Made by a program: the position numbers and the translations under genes. A DNA stretch of 64,000 bases, taken from 3-1-20CM-4-69-9 sp963833655 (GTDB lineage Bacteria > Actinomycetota > Thermoleophilia > Gaiellales > Gaiellaceae). The stretch's first letter is position 1. The number at the start of each line of letters is the position of its first letter. Location: NCBI GenBank assembly GCA_963833655.1, contig CAWHYL010000007.1, positions 567,490 through 631,489 of the forward strand, given 5' to 3'. The notes beneath the pieces are model-generated. The model worked only from the letters and a program-made list of their open reading frames with translations. It was not told where the DNA came from and searched no databases. This document shows, one piece after another, positions 47,841 through 55,521 of the stretch.

Positions 47841-49034
47841 CTACGAGATCTCCGCGAGCCTGCGCGAGAGGAACCGACGCTCGGGGTCCGTCTGCGCGAG
47901 CTCGAGCGCCCGGCGATAGGCCGCCGCCGCCTCGTCCAGGCGCTCGAGTCGTCGCAGCAGGTCGGCGCGTGCCGAGTGGTAGAGGTGGTACTCGTCGAGC
48001 GGCAGGTCGCGCATCAGCGCGAGCCCGTGCTCGGGCCCGGCTGCCATCGCGACGGCGACCGCGCGATTGAGCTCGACGACCGGCGACGGCACGTGCTGGA
48101 CGAGCTCGGTGTAGAGCGCTGCGATCTGCGCCCAGTCCGTCTGCGGCTGGGTGTGCAGGGCGGCGATCGCTGCCTGCAGCTGGTACGGGCCAGGCGTCCG
48201 CAGGACGAGAGCGCGGTCGAGCATGCGCATGCCCTCCTCGATTCGCGGGCGGTTCCACAACGCTCGGTCCTGATCCTCGAGCAGCACGAGCTCCCCGTCG
48301 GCGCCTGTCCGCGCGTCGCGCCGCGAGTCCTGGAGCAGGAGCAGCGCGAGCAGGCCGAGGACCTCGGCTTCGTCCGGCATCAGGACCGCAAGCAGCTTCG
48401 CGAGCCGGATTGCCTCTTCGCAGAGGTCGCGCCGGACGAGCGCGTCGCCCGACGTCGCCGAGTAGCCCTCGTTGAAGACGAGGTAGAGGACGGCGAGCAC
48501 GGCGCGCAGTCGCTCGGGCAGGTGATGATCGGGCGGCACGCGGAACGGGATGCCGGCGTCGCGGATCTTCCGCTTCGCACGCACGAGGCGCTGCGCGAGC
48601 GTCGCCTCGGGGAGGAGAAAGGCTCGCGCGACCTCGGGCGTCTGCAGGCCGGCGACCTCGCGCAGCGTCAGCGCGATCTGCGCATCCGGCGCGAGCGCCG
48701 GGTGGCAGCACGTGAAGACGAGGCTCAGGCGTTCGTCCGGGATCGAGCTCACGTCGCCGTCTTCCTCGGTGTGCAGCGTCCCGAGTGCGGCGAGCAGCTC
48801 CGTCTTGCGCGCGAGCGTGCGCTCACGGCGGATGCGGTCGATCGCGCGGTTGCGTGCGGTCGCCACGATCCAGGCGCCCGGATTCCTTGGTGTCCCGTCG
48901 CGGGGCCAGCGCACGAGCGCCGTCGTGAACGCGTCCTGCACCGCGTCCTCGGCGAGCTCGAAGTCGCCGAGGACGCGAATGAGGATCGACACCGCACGGC
49001 CCCACTCCTCACGGAAGACCGCGTCGACGGTCAG
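47841..49034 (-). CDS. SigJ-like ECF sigma factor with C-terminal helical domain (CTG start proposed)
   Basis: A 397-residue sigma factor. Region 2 begins TVDAVFREEWGRAVSILIRVLGDFELAEDAVQDAFTTALVRWP. Region 4 has LREVAGLQTPEVARAFLLPEATLAQRLVRAKRKIRDAG near 130. A long helical extension (DUF6596 plus TPR-like repeats ending LDEAAAAYRRALEL) follows. This architecture is typically linked to YCII/DGPF genes, as here. No ATG, GTG or TTG precedes VDAVFREEW; the first GTG would remove 13 conserved residues. CTG 49034 overlaps the YCII stop as CTGA. Confidence 0.88.
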   Translation of the reverse strand: MTVDAVFREEWGRAVSILIRVLGDFELAEDAVQDAFTTALVRWPRDGTPRNPGAWIVATARNRAIDRIRRERTLARKTELLAALGTLHTEEDGDVSSIPDERLSLVFTCCHPALAPDAQIALTLREVAGLQTPEVARAFLLPEATLAQRLVRAKRKIRDAGIPFRVPPDHHLPERLRAVLAVLYLVFNEGYSATSGDALVRRDLCEEAIRLAKLLAVLMPDEAEVLGLLALLLLQDSRRDARTGADGELVLLEDQDRALWNRPRIEEGMRMLDRALVLRTPGPYQLQAAIAALHTQPQTDWAQIAALYTELVQHVPSPVVELNRAVAVAMAAGPEHGLALMRDLPLDEYHLYHSARADLLRRLERLDEAAAAYRRALELAQTDPERRFLSRRLAEIS

Positions 49035-49399
49035 GTCGTCACGAGCGGCCGTATCTCCACCGAGCCTCTGTCCACGAGCGGCACGCGCTGCGCGAGCTCG
49101 ATCGCCTGGTCGAGGTCCTTGCACTCGGCGAGGAAGTAACCGCCGAGGATCTCCTTCGTCTCCGCGAACGGCCCGTCCGTCACGAGCGTCTCGCCGTCGC
49201 GGACGCGTACGACGCGTGCCACCTCCGGATCGTCGAGCTCCAGCCCGCTTGCCTCGATGCCCTGCTCCTGCGTCCAGGTGAGCAGGGCCTCCCAGTGCGG
49301 GAGCGCCTCCGCTCGCTGAGCCTCCTGCTCCTCGCCCGGCCGCCGGCGCCACTCGTCCCACTGCTCGGCGCTGTTGTTCAGCATCAGCAGGTACTTCAT
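49031..49399 (-). CDS. YCII-related (DGPF) domain protein
   Basis: A 122-residue protein. It begins MKYLLMLNNSAEQWDEW and contains the DGPF signature VTDGPFAETKEILGGYFLAECKDLDQAIELA near residues 72-102. The fold is a ferredoxin-like YCII domain; function in these sigma-linked sets is not established (possibly the PhnB/YCII stress-sensing type). ATG 49399 overlaps the stop of the small 43-residue gene (ATGA), and its stop overlaps the sigma start. Confidence 0.88.
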   Translation of the reverse strand: MKYLLMLNNSAEQWDEWRRRPGEEQEAQRAEALPHWEALLTWTQEQGIEASGLELDDPEVARVVRVRDGETLVTDGPFAETKEILGGYFLAECKDLDQAIELAQRVPLVDRGSVEIRPLVTT

Positions 49400-49527
49400 G
49401 CCGCCGCCCCCTCGCGCGCAGGCTGCAGGAGCTTGATGCAGGCGACCGCGGCGAGCGCGCGACGCTCGTCCTCGCTGAGTGCCGCGAGGCGCTTTCGGTC
49501 TGCGTAGACGACTGCGAGGAGCTTCAT
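49396..49527 (-). pseudogene. 43-residue collapsed YCII gene (internal deletion)
   Basis: Reads MKLLAVVYADRKRLAALSEDE, then RRALAAVACIKLLQPAREGAAA, and TGA. The first 30 residues look like a YCII N-terminus and the last 10 match the end of the upstream YCII gene (LRPAREGAAA), but the DGPF core is gone. The frame is intact and both ends keep ATGA overlaps with neighbours. It may be a deletion remnant kept as a translational bridge, or a real micro-protein. Confidence 0.6.
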
Positions 49528-49874
49528 GCGGCTGCCCCCTCTCGAGCGGGGCGGAGCTCGATCGCGCCGGTCTCCGCGCCCGGGATACGGGCGGCCACGT
49601 CGGCCGCCTCGTCGAGGCTGGAGCAGTCGAGCAGGTAGAAGCCGCCGAGCGCCTCCTTCGTCTCCGCGAACGGGCCGTCGGTGACGACCGTTTGTCCGTC
49701 GCGGACGCGGACGGTGGTCGCCGTCCGCGTGGAGGCGAGCTCGGCCCCGTCGACGATTCGGCTCGCGGCCGCCTCGCCGAACGCGCGGTACTTCGCGTAG
49801 ACGGCCTCGCGCTGTTGCTCGTCGAAGGAGTCCCAGCGGGACTCGTCGCCGTAGATGAGCGCCAACACCTTCAC
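49524..49874 (-). CDS. YCII-related (DGPF) domain protein
   Basis: A 116-residue paralogue of the YCII gene downstream. It begins VKVLALIYGDESRWDSFDEQQREAVYAKYRAFGEA and carries VVTDGPFAETKEALGGFYLLDCSSLDEAADVAARIPG near 70-105. It is the first gene of the YCII-YCII-sigma operon. GTG 49874 has GGGAGG about 6 nt upstream, one of the best Shine-Dalgarno sites in this part. The upstream open sequence in the same frame is noncoding. Confidence 0.88.
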   Translation of the reverse strand: MKVLALIYGDESRWDSFDEQQREAVYAKYRAFGEAAASRIVDGAELASTRTATTVRVRDGQTVVTDGPFAETKEALGGFYLLDCSSLDEAADVAARIPGAETGAIELRPAREGAAA

Positions 49875-49951
49875 GTTGTCCCTCCCTTCGTCGCTGTCGA
49901 CAGTACGACGAACGAGCCGAGCCGAAATCGACAGGCAGGCGCCGGCATCTC

Positions 49952-52204
49952 TCAGCTCCCGGATGTCGATGACGCCACCAGCCGGCGCAGGAAGGTCAGC
50001 GCGCCGCCCTTGTCGAGCAGCTCGTTGAGGTTCCCGCACTTCGGGCTCTGGACGCACGACGGGCAGCCGTCGCTGCACGGGCAGCCCTCGAGCATCCGGG
50101 CGGTGTCGGCGACCCAGCCTTCGAACGCGTTGAAGCCGCGTTCGGTGATTCCGACGCCGCCGGCATGTCCGTCGTAGATGAAGACCGTCGGCCGGTTCGT
50201 CTGAAAGTGGATGTTCGTCGAGAGCCCGCCGATGTCCCAGCGGTCGCACATCGCCCACAGCGGGAGGAGCGCGATCATCGAGTGCTCGGCCGCATGCAGC
50301 GTCCCGAGCAACGTCGGCATCTTCTCCAGGCCTCTCAGCTGCTCCGGCTCCGGCAGGTACCAGATCGCCTCGGTCTCGAAGCTCGTCTCCGGCAGGTCGA
50401 GGTCGACGGTCTCGAGCGTCGACTGGTCGCGGATCGACTTCTTCTGGTACGCGACGACTTGTTCCGTCACGGAGATGCGGCCGAAAGAGAGCTCGAGGCC
50501 GCAGCGGCGTTGCGTCCGCAGCGTCTCCTCGACGGCGGTGTTCGTCTCCTTCTTCGCCTGCGTGTAGTAGTCGCCCCTGTACGGCGTCACGACCGTCGTG
50601 CGCGCCTGCAGGTCGAGCTCTCGGACGAGATAGCTCTCGCCAAGATGGAGGTAGACGGCGCCTTCATGGACGGTCGAGTACGCGCGCTCGCGCTCGACCA
50701 GGCCGAGGACGGTGCCGCTCTGCCCCTCGACGACGGCGAACGTGTCCGGGGTCGCCGATCGCAGGCCGAACCGCCCTGCCGGATAGTCGCGCCCGGCCCA
50801 CACGTAACCGCTCTTCGTCTGCTTCAGCTCGCGCAGCTGCGGTGCGCGCTCGAGCGCCGCGTCGCCGAGCGTCGCGCGGTCGGCGTCGTCGACGGGTGCC
50901 TCGAACGCCGCCGCACGAACGTGGCCGTCGAGGACGCGCGGGTTCGCGTGGTCGAGAATCGCCGCCTCGACGCGCCGGTCGAGGAGCGTCTCCGGCTCGC
51001 GCATGAAGTACTGGTCGAGCGCGTCTTCGCTCGCGATCAACACCGCGAGGCCCTGCCCGCGGCGCCCTGCGCGCCCCCATTGCTGCCTGAGCGACGCAAC
51101 CGTGCCGGGGAACCCGACCGAGATGGCGCAGTCGAGCAGGCCGATGTCGATGCCCAGCTCCAGCGCGTCGGTGGCCGACACGCCGAGCAGCTCGCCCTCC
51201 ACGAGCCGGCGCTCGATGTCCCGCCGCTGCGCGGGCGTGTAGCCGGCGCGGTACGGAGCCAGCCGCTTTCCCGTCTCCGTGTCGACGCGATCGACCGTGA
51301 ACTTGTGGATCAGCTCGGCGGCCTTGCGCGACTTCGCGAAGCAGATCGTCCGCAGCCCACGGGTGACGAGCTCCGCCATCAACCGCGACGCTTCTCCGAG
51401 CGGGCTCGCGCGGATGCCGAGCTCCGCGTCGAGCAGCTCCGGGTTCCAGAGGGCAATCGTGCGCTCCGCGCGCGGCGCCGCGTCACCGTCGACGACGGCC
51501 GCAGCGACGCCGCCGAGCGCCGTGGCCAGCTCCCCCGGGTTCGCGATCGTCGCCGAGGCGAACAGGAACTGCGGATCGGCGCCGTAGACGCGCGCGAGCC
51601 TTCGCAGTCGCCTCAGGACGTTCCCGACGTGTGAGCCGAAGACGCCGCGGTAGACGTGCGCCTCGTCGACGACGACGTAGCGCAGATTGTGCAGCACGTC
51701 GGCCCACCGGTCGTGGTGCGGGAGCACGCCGACGTGCAGCATGTCGGGGTTCGTGAGGATGACGTTTGCCCAGCGGCGGATCTGCCAGCGCCGCTCCCCC
51801 GGCGTGTCGCCGTCGTAGATCGCCGCCCGGACGTTCGGCGCGTGCAGCTCGGCGAGCGCGCGGGCCTGGTCCTGTGCGAGCGCTTTCGTCGGGTAGAGGT
51901 AGAGCGCACGCTCCTTCGGCTCGCGCGCGATCGCGTCGAGCACGGGGAGGTTGAACGCGAGTGACTTCCCGGACGCGGTCCCGGTCGCGAGGATCAGATG
52001 CTCGCCACGCGCCGCCACGTCCCAGGCTTGACGCTGGTGCCGGTACAGGCCGTCGAACGGCAGCGCTTCACGCAGCCGCGGGTGGAGCTCGCTCGGCAGC
52101 GCCGCCAGTCCCGCTTCGGCCGGTGGAACGGTCTCGACATACGCAAGCTCGTCGCCGGCAAGCAGGTCGTCCCAGGTGACGGCGCCGGCGCGCACGGCGG
52201 TCAT
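49952..52204 (-). CDS. MrfA/YprA-type DEAD/H helicase with DUF1998
   Basis: A 750-residue superfamily 2 helicase. It has RHQRQAWDVAARGEHLILATGTASGKSLAFNLP (Walker A near residue 80), VVVDEAHVYRG (DEVH-like) near 175, LFASATIANP near 210, SATDALELGIDIGLLDCAISVGFPG near 335 and QQWGRAGRRGQGLAV near 365. The C-terminal DUF1998 part holds the four-Cys cluster CPCSDGCPSCVQSPKCG near 705. B. subtilis MrfA repairs mitomycin C damage. ATG 52204 is preferred: TACCGT lies exactly 7 nt upstream. It is divergent from the thiamine operon. Confidence 0.92.
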   Translation of the reverse strand: MTAVRAGAVTWDDLLAGDELAYVETVPPAEAGLAALPSELHPRLREALPFDGLYRHQRQAWDVAARGEHLILATGTASGKSLAFNLPVLDAIAREPKERALYLYPTKALAQDQARALAELHAPNVRAAIYDGDTPGERRWQIRRWANVILTNPDMLHVGVLPHHDRWADVLHNLRYVVVDEAHVYRGVFGSHVGNVLRRLRRLARVYGADPQFLFASATIANPGELATALGGVAAAVVDGDAAPRAERTIALWNPELLDAELGIRASPLGEASRLMAELVTRGLRTICFAKSRKAAELIHKFTVDRVDTETGKRLAPYRAGYTPAQRRDIERRLVEGELLGVSATDALELGIDIGLLDCAISVGFPGTVASLRQQWGRAGRRGQGLAVLIASEDALDQYFMREPETLLDRRVEAAILDHANPRVLDGHVRAAAFEAPVDDADRATLGDAALERAPQLRELKQTKSGYVWAGRDYPAGRFGLRSATPDTFAVVEGQSGTVLGLVERERAYSTVHEGAVYLHLGESYLVRELDLQARTTVVTPYRGDYYTQAKKETNTAVEETLRTQRRCGLELSFGRISVTEQVVAYQKKSIRDQSTLETVDLDLPETSFETEAIWYLPEPEQLRGLEKMPTLLGTLHAAEHSMIALLPLWAMCDRWDIGGLSTNIHFQTNRPTVFIYDGHAGGVGITERGFNAFEGWVADTARMLEGCPCSDGCPSCVQSPKCGNLNELLDKGGALTFLRRLVASSTSGS

Positions 52205-52211
52205 ACGGCAC

Positions 52212-52217
52212 ACGGTA
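52212..52217 (-). promoter_or_regulatory. -10 box of the MrfA-type helicase gene (leaderless type)
   Basis: TACCGT on the minus strand is followed by 7 nt and the ATG at 52204. It directly abuts the 5' strand of the TPP riboswitch P1 stem on the other strand. Sequence inference. Confidence 0.4.
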
Positions 52218-52296
52218 CCCTTGCGTGACCGGGGTGCCCGTACGGGCTGAGATCACACCCGTCGAACCTGATCCGGTTAGCACCGGCGAAGGGAGG
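52216..52296 (+). ncRNA. TPP riboswitch (THI element)
   Basis: The region contains the conserved TPP aptamer: GGGGTGCCCG (52231-52240), CTGAGATCACACCCG (52247-52261), GAACCTGATCCGGTTAG and GCGAAGGGAGG. The P1 stem is closed by CCCTT (52218-52222) with AAGGG (52289-52293). The 3' P1 strand is part of GGGAGG, the ribosome site of thiD three bases before its TTG. TPP binding would therefore hide the ribosome site. It controls the thiD-thiM-thiE-thiL operon. Confidence 0.95.
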
Positions 52297-52299
52297 ACG

Positions 52300-53061
52300 T
52301 TGATACCGAGATGTCTCACGATTGCCGGGTCCGACTCCGGCGGCGGAGCCGGAATCCAGGCCGACCTGAAGGCGTTCGCCGCAGCCGGCTGCTTCGGCAT
52401 GAGCGTCATCGTGGCGCTGACGGCGCAGAACACCGTCGGCGTGACCGCGGTTCACGAAGCGCCGCCGGACTTCGTCCGCGCCCAGCTCGAGGCGGTCTTC
52501 CCGGACATCGGTGTCGACGCGGCGAAGACGGGGATGCTGTTCTCGCGTGAGGCGATTGCGACCGTCGCCGACTTTCTGGCCGATCATCCCGTTCCGCTGG
52601 TCGTCGACCCCGTGATGCTCGCGAGCTCCGGCGCGCGGCTGCTCCAGGACGACGCGGTCGCAACGCTGGTCGAGCGGCTGTTTCCGCTCGCGACGGTCGT
52701 CACACCCAACCTCAGCGAGGCGGAGGCGCTCTCGGGGAGGTCCGGCTCGCGGCGCGAGCTCGCGGAGCGGATCCACGAGCTGGGCGCGCCGGCGGTCATC
52801 GTCACGGGCGGTCACGGGCCCGAGCCCGTCGACCACCTCTTCGACGGGACCGATCACGTCGAGATCCCGGTCGAGCGTCACGACGTCGCGGCGACGCACG
52901 GCGCCGGGTGCACGCACTCCGCGACGCTCGCGGCCGAGCTGGCGAAAGGGCAGTCGCTCCACGACGCCGCTCGCCGGGCGGCGGCGGTCGCGAGCCAGGC
53001 GGTTCGAAACGGGCTCGCCGAGCTCGGCGCCGGCGACGGGCCGGTGAACGTCGCTGCGTGA
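52300..53061 (+). CDS. thiD: Hydroxymethylpyrimidine (phosphate) kinase ThiD
   Basis: A 253-residue ribokinase-fold enzyme phosphorylating HMP and HMP-P for thiamine. It has LTIAGSDSGGGAGIQADLKAF at the N-terminus, GCFGMSVIVALTAQNTVGV, DIGVDAAKTGMLFS, VVDPVMLASSGARLL near 100 and the anion-hole/catalytic HGAGCTHSATLAAELAKG near 205. The start is TTG 52300; the GTG at 52225 would put the whole riboswitch into the protein and is rejected. GTGA overlap with thiM follows. Confidence 0.93.
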   Translation: MIPRCLTIAGSDSGGGAGIQADLKAFAAAGCFGMSVIVALTAQNTVGVTAVHEAPPDFVRAQLEAVFPDIGVDAAKTGMLFSREAIATVADFLADHPVPLVVDPVMLASSGARLLQDDAVATLVERLFPLATVVTPNLSEAEALSGRSGSRRELAERIHELGAPAVIVTGGHGPEPVDHLFDGTDHVEIPVERHDVAATHGAGCTHSATLAAELAKGQSLHDAARRAAAVASQAVRNGLAELGAGDGPVNVAA

Positions 53062-53852
53062 GCGTGTCGCCTGGCACGACGCTCCACACGCTGCGCGAGC
53101 GCAAGCCGCTCGTCCACCAGATCACGAACTACGTCGTCATGAACGAGACCGCGAACGCCACCCTCGCGCTCGGCGCGTTGCCGGTCATGGCACACGCGCG
53201 CGAAGAGGTCGAGGAGATGGTGTCGGTCGCAGGCGCGCTCGTCCTCAACATCGGGACGCTCTCCCCTCACTGGGTGGAGGCGATGATCGAGGCGGGGAGG
53301 TCCGCCAACGCCGCCGGCACACCGGTCGTGCTCGACCCTGTCGGCGCCGGCGCGACGCGTTACCGCACCGAGTCGGCGGAACGGATCCTCGGCGAGGTGG
53401 ATGTGACGGTGCTGCGCGGAAACCCCGGCGAGGTCGCGACGCTCGTCGGCGTCGCCGCGGAGGTGCGCGGCGTCGAGTCGGTCGGGGCCGGCGACGCTCC
53501 CGCGGAGCTGGCGCGGCTCGCGGCGCACAAGCTCGACGTCGTCGCATCGGTGACCGGGGCCGTCGACCACGTCTCGGACGGCGAGCAGAGCCTCGCCGTC
53601 GCGAACGGCCACGAGCTGCTCGCGTCCGTCACCGGCACCGGCTGCATGTCGAGCGCGATCACGGGCTGCTTCCTGGCTGCGAAGCCCGCCGCGCCGCTCG
53701 AGGCAGCGGCGGAGGCGCTCGCTGCGTTCGGCGTCGCGGCCGAGGACGCAGCACGTGACGCCAAGGGCCCCGGCACGTTCCACGCCAGCCTCTACGACGC
53801 GCTCGCAGCGCTCGATCCCGAGACGCTCGACGGGCGCGCGAAGATCTCGTGA
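53058..53852 (+). CDS. thiM: Hydroxyethylthiazole kinase ThiM
   Basis: A 264-residue kinase salvaging the thiazole alcohol of thiamine. It has KPLVHQITNYVVMNETANATLALGALPVMAHAREEVEEM near residues 15-53, VLDPVGAGATRYRT near 93, LRGNPGEVATL near 116 and the catalytic TGTGCMSSAITGCFLA near 192. The gene starts GTG 53058, overlapping the thiD stop, and its stop overlaps the thiE GTG. ThiM with ThiD and ThiE forms a salvage module; de novo thiC and thiG are not seen here. Confidence 0.95.
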   Translation: MSVSPGTTLHTLRERKPLVHQITNYVVMNETANATLALGALPVMAHAREEVEEMVSVAGALVLNIGTLSPHWVEAMIEAGRSANAAGTPVVLDPVGAGATRYRTESAERILGEVDVTVLRGNPGEVATLVGVAAEVRGVESVGAGDAPAELARLAAHKLDVVASVTGAVDHVSDGEQSLAVANGHELLASVTGTGCMSSAITGCFLAAKPAAPLEAAAEALAAFGVAAEDAARDAKGPGTFHASLYDALAALDPETLDGRAKIS

Positions 53853-54409
53853 AGCTCCACGTGCTCGTCGACGAGCTCGAGACAGCACGGCTCGCCGTCG
53901 AAGGCGGCGCGACCGTCGTGCAGTGGCGGCTCAAGGACGTTCCGCGTGTCGACGTCGTCGAGCGCGGCCGCGCGACGCGTAGTCTGTGCGCCCGGCACGG
54001 CGTGCCCTTCGTCGTCAACGACGATGTCGAGGCGGCGCTCATGCTCGGCGCCGACGGCGTGCACCTCGGCCGCGGCGACGCGGGCGCCGAGGCGGCGAGA
54101 GAGCACGGTCTCATGCTCGGCCTGTCTGCGGCGTCGCTCGAGGAAGCGCGCGCCGCCGACGGCCAGGCGGACTACATCGGCGCCGGTCCGCTCTGGGAGA
54201 CGCCCTCGAAACCGGACGCGGATCCGCCGATCGGGCTCGCGGGCCTCCGCGAGATCTGCGCGGCCGTCTCGACGCCCGTCGTCGCGATCGGCGGCATCGA
54301 CGCCGGCAACGCCGCGGACTGCATCGAGGCCGGTGCGGCGGGCGTCGCCGTCATCCGCGCGGCCCGCGACGCGGCCGCGCTCCGGCGCGCCCTCGATGCA
54401 GCTCTCTGA
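53849..54409 (+). CDS. thiE: Thiamine-phosphate synthase ThiE
   Basis: A 186-residue TIM-barrel enzyme joining HMP-PP and thiazole phosphate. It has VVQWRLKD near residue 23 (QxRxK motif), FVVNDDVEAALMLGADGVHLGRGD near 54, GLSAASLEEA near 91, DYIGAGPLWETPSKPDADPPIGL near 108 and VVAIGGIDAGNAADCIEAGAAGVAVI near 144. It is shorter at the N-terminus than E. coli ThiE. GTG 53849 overlaps the thiM stop; its end overlaps thiL by 14 bp. Confidence 0.93.
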   Translation: MKLHVLVDELETARLAVEGGATVVQWRLKDVPRVDVVERGRATRSLCARHGVPFVVNDDVEAALMLGADGVHLGRGDAGAEAAREHGLMLGLSAASLEEARAADGQADYIGAGPLWETPSKPDADPPIGLAGLREICAAVSTPVVAIGGIDAGNAADCIEAGAAGVAVIRAARDAAALRRALDAAL

Positions 54410-55211
54410 GCTCGGCGAGCTGGGGCTGCTCGCGGAGCTCGAGCGCCGCGGCCTGGCGGAGCGCATCGAGCACGACGCGGCGACGCTCGACGGCGGCGTC
54501 GTCGTCACGCAGGACGCGCTCGTCGAAGGCGTCCACTTCAGGCTCGACTGGCTCTCGTGGCGCGACCTCGGCTGGCGCGCCGCCGCCGTGAATCTCAGCG
54601 ACCTCGCCGCGTCGGGCGCAGAGCCGGAGGGGCTGATCGTCACGCTCGCGGCCCCGGCGGACACGGTCGTCGACGACATCTTCGAGCTCTATGCCGGCAT
54701 CGCGGAGACCGGCGTCCCCGTTCTCGGCGGGGACACGAGCCGCGCCGAGCAGGTGGTGCTCAGCGTCACGGCGGTCGGCCGCTCCGCGCGCGTACCGGGT
54801 CGCGCCGGCGCACGTCCCGGCGACGCCGTCGTCGTCACCGGGCCGCTCGGCGCTGCCGGCGCGGCCTTTCGCCGCGAGACCGTCGTCCGGCCGCCGCTTC
54901 GCCTGGCCGAGGGGAGAGAGCTGGCGCGCCACGCCCACGCCCTGCTCGACGTCTCGGACGGGCTCGCAGTCGATGCCGCGCGCATGGCGGCTCGGTCCGG
55001 CTGCCGGATCGCGATCGAGCTCGAGCGGGTGCCGCTCGCGCCGGGCGCGGCGCTCGACGACGTCGGATTCGGTGAGGACTACGAGCTGCTCGCGGCCGTG
55101 GCGGAACCGACGCGCTTCGCGGAGGTCGGGCGGTGCGAGGAGGGCGCCGGCGTGGTGGTGACGCTGAACGGCGAGCCGTACGAGCTAGGCGGCTGGGAGC
55201 ACTTCCGCTAG
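54396..55211 (+). CDS. thiL: Thiamine-monophosphate kinase ThiL
   Basis: A 271-residue PurM/AIRS-like kinase producing thiamine diphosphate. It has the ATP/Mg residues in HDAATLDGG (in place of the common GDDAA), TQDALVEGVHF near 38, RAAAVNLSDLAASGAEPEG near 56, VPVLGGDTSRAEQVVLSVTAVG near 103, ALLDVSDGLAVDAARMA near 183 and FGEDYELLAAV near 225. ATG 54396 lies inside the thiE end. The 3' end overlaps the opposing trxA by 27 bp. Confidence 0.92.
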   Translation: MQLSELGELGLLAELERRGLAERIEHDAATLDGGVVVTQDALVEGVHFRLDWLSWRDLGWRAAAVNLSDLAASGAEPEGLIVTLAAPADTVVDDIFELYAGIAETGVPVLGGDTSRAEQVVLSVTAVGRSARVPGRAGARPGDAVVVTGPLGAAGAAFRRETVVRPPLRLAEGRELARHAHALLDVSDGLAVDAARMAARSGCRIAIELERVPLAPGAALDDVGFGEDYELLAAVAEPTRFAEVGRCEEGAGVVVTLNGEPYELGGWEHFR

Positions 55212-55508
55212 CGCACGCTCGTAGTGGGCGCGCGGGCGCGCGCCGATGACGGTCGCCTTCGCCTCGCCCTGCGCGAACAGGATCGCCGTCGGGATCGAGA
55301 GGACGTCGTAGCGCGCGGCGGTCTCGGGGTTCTCGTCGATGTTCAGCTTCGCGAACTCGACCTTCCCGAGCGTGTCGGCCTCGAGCTGCTCGAGGATCGG
55401 CTCCACTGCGCGGCACGGCCCGCACCACGGCGCCCAGAAGTCGAGCACGACCGGGACGTCGTTCTGCAGCACATCCTGCTCGAACGTCGAATCGGTGACT
55501 TCGAACAC
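55185..55508 (-). CDS. trxA: Thioredoxin
   Basis: A 107-residue thioredoxin: VTDSTFEQDVLQNDVPVVLDFWAPWCGPCRAVEPILEQL with the redox CGPC, then FAKLNIDENPETAARYDVLSIPTAILFAQGE with cis-Pro. It is a general disulfide reductase in the cytoplasm; no signal peptide is present. The start is GTG 55508, with TAAGCT exactly 7 nt upstream, which suggests a leaderless mRNA. It faces thiL with a 27-bp 3' overlap. Confidence 0.95.
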   Translation of the reverse strand: MFEVTDSTFEQDVLQNDVPVVLDFWAPWCGPCRAVEPILEQLEADTLGKVEFAKLNIDENPETAARYDVLSIPTAILFAQGEAKATVIGARPRAHYERALAEVLPAA

Positions 55509-55515
55509 AACCTGA

Positions 55516-55521
55516 AGCTTA
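55516..55521 (-). promoter_or_regulatory. -10 box of trxA (leaderless type)
   Basis: TAAGCT on the minus strand is followed by 7 nt and the trxA GTG at 55508. It overlaps the stop codon of the glycosyltransferase gene upstream. Sequence inference. Confidence 0.45.

Noticed and set aside
52225..52299. Upstream GTG start for thiD inside the TPP aptamer
   Set aside because: It would translate the conserved riboswitch; ThiD homology begins at the TTG at 52300 after the ribosome site.
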